Shown one piece after another: positions 6,563 through 12,847 of a stretch of DNA of 19,600 nt. The notes under the pieces were generated by a model, which had not been told where the DNA came from, did no database searches, and saw only the letters and a list, made by a program, of their open reading frames with translations. This stretch comes from JAKOWB01 sp038363005 (GTDB lineage Bacteria; Pseudomonadota; Alphaproteobacteria; Kiloniellales; JACOMY01). Made by a program: the position numbers and the translations under genes. The stretch lies in the NCBI GenBank assembly GCA_038363005.1, contig JBBQBI010000042.1, positions 1-19,600 on the forward strand. Reading direction: 5' to 3'. Position 1 is the first letter of the stretch. Each line of letters starts with the position of its first letter.

Positions 6563-8971
6563 CTACTTGGTATAGTAGTACTTCCTGTAGGCCTTGTTGT
6601 AGTAGTGGCCGCTGTCCGCGTAGGTGTACTGCGCGTGCTTCTTCACGTCGACATAGGACAGCACCACGCCGGCAATGCGCGCCCCGGCCTCCAGCGCCGT
6701 CTTCAGGCCCAGCTTTGCGGTATCGCGCGGCGTCTTGCCCCAGCGGATCAGGAATATCGTCGCATCGGCTTCGCGCAGCAGCACCAGGGCGTCCGACACC
6801 GCCAGCAGCGGCGGCGTATCGAGCACCACCAGGTGATAGGACTGTGCCAGCGCGTTGATCAGGTTCTTCATCCGTGCCGAGCCCAGCAGCTCGACCGGCG
6901 GATTGGCCTGGGTGCCGGCACCGATGAAATGCACGCCGGTGCGTTCGTCGACGCCGATGATCTGCGTCAGGTCGGCGGCATTGGCCAGGAAATCGGAGAT
7001 CCCCAGGTGGTTCGGATGACCGAGGGATTCGTCGACGCTGGCCTGCCGCATGTCGCAGTCCACCACGATGCAGCGCCGCCCGGTCTGCACCGTCTGCGAG
7101 GCGATCGATAGCACCGTCGTGGTCTTGCCCTCGTTCGGCATCGACGAGGTCACCAGCACCACGCGCGGCGGCCGGTCTGCATTCGACAGCATGAGATTCG
7201 TTCGGACGGTTCTGATCGCCTCGGCAAAGATCGAGCCGTGCCGCGCGGTGGCGAAGTGGTGCGGCAGCCCACCCTTGCCGCCACCCTTCATCGCGATCAT
7301 CGGCACCATGCCCAGTGTCGGCAGGCCGGACTGCGCCTCGATCTGGCTGAGCGAGCGGAAGCCGGAGTCGAGGAACTCCAGGCCGATGGCCAGCACCAGC
7401 CCGAGCACGATGGCTGCCGCCGCCGCCATGCCGATGATCATGTTGCTGCGTGGATAGAAGGGCGCGCCCGGCGCCTGTGCCTGGCTGATCAGCTCGGCAT
7501 CGGGCTTCTCGTTGGCGCCGGCCTGCACTGCGATCTCGTTGTAGCGATCGAGCATCGCGTCGTACTGCTTGCTCTTGGCCTCGACGTCGGCCTGCAGGGC
7601 GGAGAGTTGCACCTGGAACTCCGACAGGTCGGCAACCTCGCCCTTCAGACCGGCAATTGCTTCTTCCAGGTTGGCTACCTGGCCGCGCGCGATCTCCACC
7701 TCGTTCTTCAGCATGGCGCCTACCTTGCGCACCTCAGACCAGAGCTTGCTCTGGATCTCCTTCAGGCGAGCCTTGGCCTCGATCATCTTCGGATGGCCGT
7801 CGCGGTACTTGGTGGACAGCTCGCTGAGCTCGCGGCCGATCTCGATCTCCTGCGAGCGCAGGGCCTGCACCATGGAGTTGTCGGCTACCGCGGCCGCGGT
7901 CTCGGCCGAGCCGCCGCCGCCGTCGAGCATGCGCTTCACCTGGTCATAGCGCACCTCGGCCTCGGTCAGGCGGTTGCGCGCGCCGATCAGATCGCCGTTC
8001 AGGCTGACCAGCTGCTGGTTCTGCAGCGATGAGCCGTTGACGTCGGTCAGGCCATGCTCGCTGCGATAGTTGGCCAGCTTGGTGCGGGCCACGGTCAGCT
8101 CGGTCTCCAGTTCGGCCAGCTTCTCCTGCACAACGCCGGCGGCACGTGTCGTCTCGCCGCCGATGGCGCTGATTTGGCCCTCGATATAGGAAATCGCCAC
8201 GGCGTTGGCCGCCAGGGCGGCCAGCTGCGGATCGGTCGAGACGTAGGAGATGATGATCAGCCGCGACCGCTCGGCCAGCACCACCGAGGTGCCACCCATG
8301 AAACGACTGATGACAGCCTCGCGCAGCAGGTCCGGGTCGGTGATCTTCGTCGTCGCCGGCGCCGTCACGGCTTCCTCCGGCGGCTTGTCGCGCAACCCGA
8401 CCAGCACCAGCAGGTCGTTGAACAGGCTACTCAGCGAGAAGCCGTCGTTGGCCTTTGGCGGCGGCGCCAGGTTGGGATTGAAACGGGGGTCCTCGAGCAG
8501 CTTCAAGCGCTCCACCGCGCCCAGCGCGACCGCGCGCGAGCTGATCTTGGCGGCTTCTGTCTGCAAGGTCAGGTAGTCGTTCGGCAGGTCGCGCACCACG
8601 GCGTCGACGTCCAGCACCTTGGTGCGGTCCGGCTCCACCACGATCGTCGCGCTGGCCTGGTAGAGCGGCGTCAGCTGCGAGGTGTAGAGACTGGCGCCGA
8701 CCACGGCCAGGGCCAGCAGCCCGAGGATCAGATACTTGCGCCGCCGCAGCACCGACAGCAGGTTGCGCAGGTCCAGCATGTTGCTGCCACCGGCCAGCTC
8801 GGTGCTGGCGGCCGAGTAGGCGCCGTAGGGATAGCCAGGCGGCTCGCTGCCGCCGGGCGGCTGCCCGCCGCCGCCGCGCAGCTGCTGCGCCGGGCCACGG
8901 TCGCCGCCGCGCAGCGGCCGTGCCTCCTGGGGCATCTCCACCGCGGGCTGTCGTCGCGGATCGGGACTCAT
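6563..8971 (-). CDS. Wzz/BY-kinase polysaccharide copolymerase (bacterial tyrosine autokinase)
   Basis: This inner-membrane protein combines the chain-length copolymerase and tyrosine kinase of Wzy-dependent capsule export. Numbering is from the in-frame ATG at 9010 (815 residues). I prefer ATG 8971 (802 residues), preceded by GGTGA. Seen in order: a Pro/Gly-rich tail to about residue 78, a first membrane helix near 93-110, a Wzz domain, long coiled-coil periplasmic helices, a second membrane helix near 524-546, then the kinase with Walker A SSMPNEGKTT (622-631), Walker A' IVVDCDMR (648-655) and Walker B VVLDTPP (728-734). The last 21 residues hold eight tyrosines (795, 797, 803, 804, 808, 811-813), the expected autophosphorylation cluster. 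All kinase parts are in one chain, so no separate Wze-type kinase is needed. Phosphorylation cycling should control polymer length and export. Confidence 0.95.
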   Translation of the reverse strand: MSPDPRRQPAVEMPQEARPLRGGDRGPAQQLRGGGGQPPGGSEPPGYPYGAYSAASTELAGGSNMLDLRNLLSVLRRRKYLILGLLALAVVGASLYTSQLTPLYQASATIVVEPDRTKVLDVDAVVRDLPNDYLTLQTEAAKISSRAVALGAVERLKLLEDPRFNPNLAPPPKANDGFSLSSLFNDLLVLVGLRDKPPEEAVTAPATTKITDPDLLREAVISRFMGGTSVVLAERSRLIIISYVSTDPQLAALAANAVAISYIEGQISAIGGETTRAAGVVQEKLAELETELTVARTKLANYRSEHGLTDVNGSSLQNQQLVSLNGDLIGARNRLTEAEVRYDQVKRMLDGGGGSAETAAAVADNSMVQALRSQEIEIGRELSELSTKYRDGHPKMIEAKARLKEIQSKLWSEVRKVGAMLKNEVEIARGQVANLEEAIAGLKGEVADLSEFQVQLSALQADVEAKSKQYDAMLDRYNEIAVQAGANEKPDAELISQAQAPGAPFYPRSNMIIGMAAAAAIVLGLVLAIGLEFLDSGFRSLSQIEAQSGLPTLGMVPMIAMKGGGKGGLPHHFATARHGSIFAEAIRTVRTNLMLSNADRPPRVVLVTSSMPNEGKTTTVLSIASQTVQTGRRCIVVDCDMRQASVDESLGHPNHLGISDFLANAADLTQIIGVDERTGVHFIGAGTQANPPVELLGSARMKNLINALAQSYHLVVLDTPPLLAVSDALVLLREADATIFLIRWGKTPRDTAKLGLKTALEAGARIAGVVLSYVDVKKHAQYTYADSGHYYNKAYRKYYYTK

Positions 8972-9129
8972 GATGTCACCCGCCGCCGGATTCCACCGCA
9001 CATCTTGCATCCCCCAAAGACCGTGCCGCCAAGCACGAGTCCACTGCCTCGATCACACAAGGGGCTGCCATCGCCCGGTGCGACCACCGCGTCACGAATA
9101 CCCCGCCAAAAGCAAGCGTTCGGCAAGCC

Positions 9130-9146
9130 AAAGCCTAGCCGGCTTT
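9130..9146 (-). promoter_or_regulatory. small hairpin in the 239-bp gap between the export protein and kinase genes
   Basis: The gap 8972-9210 contains no gene that I can support. Its one structured spot is AAAGCC-N5-GGCTTT at 9130-9146. In the minus-strand transcript it is followed by only a short T run, so it is a weak terminator at best. It could lower read-through from the export gene into the kinase gene, or mean nothing. Confidence 0.25.
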
Positions 9147-9210
9147 TTGCCGCCGGGGGAGGGCACTTCGCCGCCCCGCGGTTCCGGCGGCACCCCTTGG
9201 GCAGCCGGTA

Positions 9211-9756
9211 TCACAGGAACCGCCTGTCGATTTCGATCGTGTCACCTGGCAGCACGGCGGTATCTTCGCCGGCTTCGACCTCGATGGTGCCGCTGCCGTC
9301 CTGGCGGATGATTGTCATCGACGAGGTCGAGGCGCGGCGGGTGTAGCCGCCGGCCAGTGCCACCGCCTGGCGCACCGTCATGCCCGGCGCATAGGTGAAG
9401 CTGCCCGGGGAGTTGACCTGGCCGATGACGAAGATCGGCCGGAAGTTCAGCACCTCGACGCTGATTTTCGGATTGACCAGGTATTCGGCGTCGAGCCGCC
9501 GCGTCAGGTCGGCGGCGAAGGCGTCCACCGTCATCCCGCCGGCTTTGATCTGGCCAACCAGCGGAAAGTTCACGTTGCCGGCGGCGTCGACATTGTACTC
9601 GCCAGAAATGTCCTCGTTGTCGAACACCCTGATGCGCAGCTGATCGCCCGACGCCAGGCGATAGGCGGTGGTGTCCGCCGCCGCCTGGGGCGGCGATTGC
9701 AATACGGCCAGCAGGGTCAGCAGGGTTAGACAAAGGCTACGCAAAAGGGTCGTCAT
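9211..9756 (-). CDS. short polysaccharide export (OPX) protein, PES plus SLBB domain
   Basis: This 181-residue secreted protein belongs to the Wza/OPX family. Seen: a signal peptide (residues 1-27, cleavage near QAAA/D), a polysaccharide export domain starting YRLASGDQLRIRVF (32-45) with FPLVGQIKAGGMTVDAF (64-80) and NPKISVEVLNFRP, then one SLBB domain from FVIGQVNSPGSFTY to about 155. It ends soon after DTIEIDRRFL, so it has no second or third SLBB repeat and no C-terminal amphipathic helix, the part of Wza that spans the outer membrane. No lipobox Cys is present. It should therefore form a periplasmic ring that needs a separate outer-membrane channel, for which the neighbouring barrel is the candidate. 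I chose ATG 9756 because AGGTGG lies 8 nt upstream; a GTG at 9768 would overlap that site. Confidence 0.92.
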   Translation of the reverse strand: MTTLLRSLCLTLLTLLAVLQSPPQAAADTTAYRLASGDQLRIRVFDNEDISGEYNVDAAGNVNFPLVGQIKAGGMTVDAFAADLTRRLDAEYLVNPKISVEVLNFRPIFVIGQVNSPGSFTYAPGMTVRQAVALAGGYTRRASTSSMTIIRQDGSGTIEVEAGEDTAVLPGDTIEIDRRFL

Positions 9757-9780
9757 GCCAGAAGCCACCTCACGTACCGC

Positions 9781-9808
9781 GGGGCCGAACCGCCGATCCG
9801 GTTGCCCC
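9781..9808 (-). promoter_or_regulatory. intercistronic hairpin just before the export protein gene
   Basis: GGGGC-CG-AACCG (9781-9792) pairs with CGGTT-GCCCC (9799-9808): ten base pairs with a 2-nt bulge and a 6-nt loop. It lies in the 131-bp gap between the barrel gene (ends 9888) and the export protein gene (starts 9756), just outside its ribosome site. There is no T run, so mRNA processing or stability is more likely than termination. Confidence 0.4.
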
Positions 9809-9887
9809 GCCGTTCACACCATTGGCCCCCTCACGCGCCCCCACCTGCTATCCGTCCCCGGACGGCAGGGTATCCCCGATGCCAGAC

Positions 9888-11177
9888 TTAAAGCTGAGTA
9901 TGCAGGGTGATCAACACCGTATTGTCGTTGAAGTCCTCGCCCGGGATGTTCGATTCGCGGGTGGTGAAGGTGTAGTCCGCCCGGGCCGAGAAGTACTCGT
10001 TGATCAGCCACACCAAGCCGGCACTGGCCTGCCACACGTCGTCCTTGCGCTCGGTGAAGCCGGGCGCGGCGTCGTACTTGATGTTGGTGTAGATCACATC
10101 CGAGGTGAAGATCAGGTTGTCGGCCAGGTCGTAGTCGAAGCCGAGGCCGCCATGCGTGCCGTAGGCACCCGAGGCACCGTCCAGCGTGGTCTCCTGGATC
10201 GAGGTGCCGGCATAGGCGCGGATGGTCACCAGATCAGCCGGATTCCAGGTGATGTTGCCATCGACTGCGAAGCCGGCGCTCACGCCGAAGTGATCGTCCT
10301 CGTACTTCTGCCGCAGATAACCGGCGCTGACCTCGGCGGCCAGCACACCGGCGGCGTCGTAGGACAGGCCGCCGCGCACTTCCCAGCCCTGGCTGTCACG
10401 GTTGTAGCCGAAGTCGTCGACGCTGTCGTCATAGCGGCGCCAGTTGTAGCCACCCTCGACGAACAGCACCACGCCGGGTTGGAACTCGTAGCCCAGCCGC
10501 TCCGTCACCGCGTACTTGACGTAGTCGCGGTCGTCCTGGTTGACGCCGTTATCGACGTAGTTGTAGCGGTCGCGCGTTCCTGTCGTGGTCGACTGGAAGT
10601 CGCCGGCGTAGGTGGAGAAGCCGACGGTCTGCATGTTCCGCCAGTAGCGCACCAGATTGGTGGTGCCGGGGTTGTTCACATCGTCGCGGCCGTCGGACTG
10701 CCGGCCGAAGCTGGCGTTGCCGAAGAGCTGCGAATCCAAGCCGATGTCGAGGAAGCCGGCGGACTTGACCTCGAAGTTGGTGGCGTTGTTCTGGTCGAAC
10801 TCCTCCCAGCGCACGATGTCGGCCCGGGCCGACAGTGACAGGCCGTGATTGACCCAGTCAGACACCAGGGCCACGCTCGGCGAGATCTTCAGCAAGAAAT
10901 CGTCATTGCGCGGCGAGTCTTCGCGGAAAACGTTGTCGTCCCAGCCACCGGTGATATCCAGGGCGGGATAGAGAATGAAGGGTGAGCCCGGGTCGGAGGG
11001 GCCGGCGAAGAGGTCGATGCCCATCGCATCGTAGCCCGGCCGGGGCCGTCCCAGTACGGAGTCTTCCAGGGCCGATTGCGCCTGCGCCGCCGGCGCAGCC
11101 AGTATCCCGGCCGTCGTCCAGGCCGCTGTCATGGCCAGAAGTCCCAGAGCCTTCGCTCCAGTCACGCGGTTAACCAT
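9888..11177 (-). CDS. outer-membrane beta-barrel protein of polysaccharide export (BBP2-like, VpsM-type)
   Basis: This 429-residue protein has a signal peptide (about 1-33, ending AAQAQS) and then a run of alternating-hydrophobicity strands rich in Tyr, Asp, Gly and Asn, such as LDITGGWDDNVFRED near 73-87, GYEFQPGVVLFVEGGYNWRR and DVIYTNIKYD. It ends in ...NTVLITLHTQL, strand-like, though the last residue is Leu and not the usual Phe. The GGWDDNVFR opening and the size fit the BBP2-type outer-membrane barrels found in exopolysaccharide loci. ATG 11177 has a good ribosome site, GGGGGAG, 8-9 nt upstream. Placed directly before the short export protein and the copolymerase, it probably forms the outer-membrane pore for the polymer. 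A general surface barrel is the alternative. Confidence 0.85.
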   Translation of the reverse strand: MVNRVTGAKALGLLAMTAAWTTAGILAAPAAQAQSALEDSVLGRPRPGYDAMGIDLFAGPSDPGSPFILYPALDITGGWDDNVFREDSPRNDDFLLKISPSVALVSDWVNHGLSLSARADIVRWEEFDQNNATNFEVKSAGFLDIGLDSQLFGNASFGRQSDGRDDVNNPGTTNLVRYWRNMQTVGFSTYAGDFQSTTTGTRDRYNYVDNGVNQDDRDYVKYAVTERLGYEFQPGVVLFVEGGYNWRRYDDSVDDFGYNRDSQGWEVRGGLSYDAAGVLAAEVSAGYLRQKYEDDHFGVSAGFAVDGNITWNPADLVTIRAYAGTSIQETTLDGASGAYGTHGGLGFDYDLADNLIFTSDVIYTNIKYDAAPGFTERKDDVWQASAGLVWLINEYFSARADYTFTTRESNIPGEDFNDNTVLITLHTQL

Positions 11178-11254
11178 CGATCTTTCTCCCCCATGTCCCG
11201 ATGGCGCATCCGCCAGGCCGCCGCCGGAACTTGTCGTTCAAGTCACCTAATCCT

Positions 11255-11287
11255 GGCGCCTTGCCCGCCCCACACGGGCCAGGCGCC
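11255..11287 (-). terminator. strong intercistronic hairpin without a T tract
   Basis: In the minus-strand transcript, arms GGCGCCT-G-GCCCG and CGGGC-A-AGGCGCC form 12 base pairs with one G-A mismatch and a 7-nt loop. It begins 18 bp after the stop of the secreted-protein gene and lies upstream of the barrel gene. No U-rich tail follows, so it may be an attenuator or an mRNA-stability element that sets a ratio between the first gene and the export genes, not a true terminator. Confidence 0.45.
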
Positions 11288-11304
11288 CTTCAGCAATTCT
11301 CGTT

Positions 11305-12462
11305 CTAGGTCGCTCCACTCGGGCTCGACCCCGGTGGCTCCTCGATCGGGCAGTCGCCCGGCGAGCAGTTGCCGGTCGGCGGGTCCGGCGGCTTGTGGCC
11401 AACACCGCCGCCCTCGCTCAGCAGCGCCAGGATGGCGGCACGCTGCGCGCGGTCCCATTGCAGGCAGTCATCCTCGTCCGGGTCAGTCGACAGGCTCTCG
11501 TCGAACAGCACCAGCTCTATGGCGGCGATCGGGAAGCTGCTGGGCAGGCCATCGAAATCGATCGTAACCATGCCGTTGGCGACCCGCGCCGGCAGCGACA
11601 GCTTGCCGGCGAAGCCGCCGACTGGCGCGCTGGCCAGCTGCATGCCGGCGCTGACCAGCAGCGGCTGGCCCAGCGGCCAGGAGGCCACCGGCGTCCAGAC
11701 GATCCAGTGGTCGACGCCGTTCACCGACATGCGGAAGGTCTCGAAGTTGCCGCCAACCGCCGTCAGCATGATCAGGATGTAGCGCCCGTTCGGCGCGAAA
11801 GTGGCGATCTTGTCGACGCCGCTGATGGCATCGAACAGCAGGGCGCCGGTGCCGAGCCCCTCGTGCGCCGTCGGCTGCCCGCCGACGAACATCGAGCTCT
11901 GCGGCGTGATCAGCGTATAGCCGCTGGCCAGCTGAGAGGCCGGGCCGCCGAAATCGTAGGGGAAGGAGGAGGGGCGCGGCACATAGCCCTCGCCGATCTC
12001 GGTGCCGACGAAGTAGGCCGAGCAGACCACTTCGGAGGCGACTTCCAGCAGCATGTTGATCAGCTTGTCGCGGGTCTCCGGTTCGCTGACGGCGCGCCGG
12101 CTGTTGATGATGCCGCGGGCCATGGTGACCGCGCGCTTGGCGCGCTCTTCCGGCTTCGGATCGCCGACCGACAGGTATTCCGCCATGGGGCGCTTGGCGT
12201 GGTCGGGATCGTCGTAGAGCCCTTCCACGAAGGTGCGCGGTGGCTGCGTGCCGACAGTTGAATCCAGCAGATGCTTGACCAGCGCCTCATCGGCAGCGAA
12301 GGGATCGCCGTTCGCCGCCGAGGCATTCTGTGTCTGGGCCTGCTGCAGCAGTGCCGGTGTGCCGGTGGTGGCATCGGCCCGCGCGCTCGCGGCTGCGGAC
12401 ACGCCGAAAACCGCGGCGAGCAGGGCCACGGAAAAATACCTCTGCACGATCAAGGCTCTCAT
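11305..12462 (-). CDS. secreted protein of unknown function heading the export operon
   Basis: I do not recognise this 385-residue protein. Seen: a signal peptide (1-29, cleavage near SARA/D), a helical N-terminal part (about 55-150, including the charged stretch KPEERAKRAVTMARGIINSRR), a Gly-rich middle and beta-type C-terminal part (about 155-320: SGYTLITPQSSMFVGGQP, NGRYILIMLTAVGGNFETF, GVDHWIVWTPVASWPLGQ), an acidic DPDEDDC segment (327-333) and a Pro/Gly-rich tail with Cys 366 and 371. The total of four Cys in the mature part could form disulphides. I chose ATG 12462 because GGGGGGA lies 9 nt upstream; ATG 12480 would consume that site. It is first in the minus-strand export run and divergent from a type I secretion pair. 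A periplasmic or surface partner of the polymer is possible. It is an unlikely type I cargo because it has a Sec signal. Confidence 0.8.
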   Translation of the reverse strand: MRALIVQRYFSVALLAAVFGVSAAASARADATTGTPALLQQAQTQNASAANGDPFAADEALVKHLLDSTVGTQPPRTFVEGLYDDPDHAKRPMAEYLSVGDPKPEERAKRAVTMARGIINSRRAVSEPETRDKLINMLLEVASEVVCSAYFVGTEIGEGYVPRPSSFPYDFGGPASQLASGYTLITPQSSMFVGGQPTAHEGLGTGALLFDAISGVDKIATFAPNGRYILIMLTAVGGNFETFRMSVNGVDHWIVWTPVASWPLGQPLLVSAGMQLASAPVGGFAGKLSLPARVANGMVTIDFDGLPSSFPIAAIELVLFDESLSTDPDEDDCLQWDRAQRAAILALLSEGGGVGHKPPDPPTGNCSPGDCPIEEPPGSSPSGAT

Positions 12463-12638
12463 CGCCGATCGTCCCCCCATTGAGACGGGCAGGCTTGCGG
12501 CGAAAGTGCCAGTTCCGCCGAGATCTTCCGCGCCTGTCCCGCCGACCTGCGCGCGAAGATCAACCCGACCGTTGACCAGACCCAGACAGCCCTAAACGGA
12601 TATCCGCCTAAGCGACTAGGCTTCATACACCAGCATGA

Positions 12639-12666
12639 TTTAGACATGGATTGCCACATGCGTCAA
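12639..12666 (-). promoter_or_regulatory. candidate sigma-70-like promoter for the secreted-protein/export operon
   Basis: On the minus strand TTGACG (12666-12661, five of six to consensus) is followed after 16 nt by TCTAAA (12644-12639, four of six). Transcription would start near 12630, giving a leader of about 170 nt before the ATG at 12462. It overlaps the dyad at 12650-12667, as a repressor or activator site would. Confidence 0.42.
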
Positions 12667-12667
12667 T
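12650..12667. promoter_or_regulatory. 18-bp dyad, possible operator
   Basis: ATTGCCACATGCGTCAAT is an imperfect palindrome of the form ATTGnCnCATGnGnCAAT; 14 of 18 positions are symmetric. It lies between two divergent operons and covers the -35 hexamer of the candidate minus-strand promoter, so a dimeric DNA-binding protein could control one or both directions. The regulator cannot be named. Confidence 0.42.
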
Positions 12668-12847
12668 TTACTTTCCCGTTTCATCAGAATAGTTTGGTCT
12701 CCTGTTGTAGCTTTGCCGCAGCCGACAGGCATGGGGGCCGGTCGGGTGGTGAGGGGTCATCGGTTGGCGTCGCGGAATCGGCCCGTCCCTGACAGGGGGC
12801 TAAGTCGAACCGCGGGGTATGATGGGGTGACGGCGGAAAACGAGGCG

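Larger units (their letters stand above)
12481..12847. other. divergent intergenic control region (367 bp)
   Basis: No gene is supported here. The first 110 bp are GC-rich leader of the minus-strand gene. A central AT-rich zone (12590-12715) contains a candidate minus-strand promoter, the 18-bp dyad at 12650-12667 and a small inverted repeat GCCTA-N6-TAGGC (12606-12621). The rest is GC-rich leader of the plus-strand transporter gene. Its frame is open back to a TTG at 12713, but the translated extension looks non-coding. The long leaders on both sides leave room for post-transcriptional control. Confidence 0.6.

Noticed and set aside
8054..9346. A 430-codon plus-strand frame opposite the kinase and export protein genes
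   Set aside because: It spans two clear minus-strand genes and their gap, and its translation is low-complexity with no family features.
11305..12462. The unknown secreted protein as the type I secretion cargo
   Set aside because: It has an N-terminal Sec-type signal peptide and no RTX nonapeptide repeats; type I cargo normally has a C-terminal signal and no Sec leader.
12606..12621. Inverted repeat GCCTA-N6-TAGGC as an operator
   Set aside because: The arms are only 5 bp and it does not overlap a convincing promoter element, so I mention it only in the intergenic description.
12713..12847. N-terminal extension of the ABC transporter from a TTG
   Set aside because: The extension has no transporter-like sequence and lacks a ribosome site; the ATG at 12848 is a better start.
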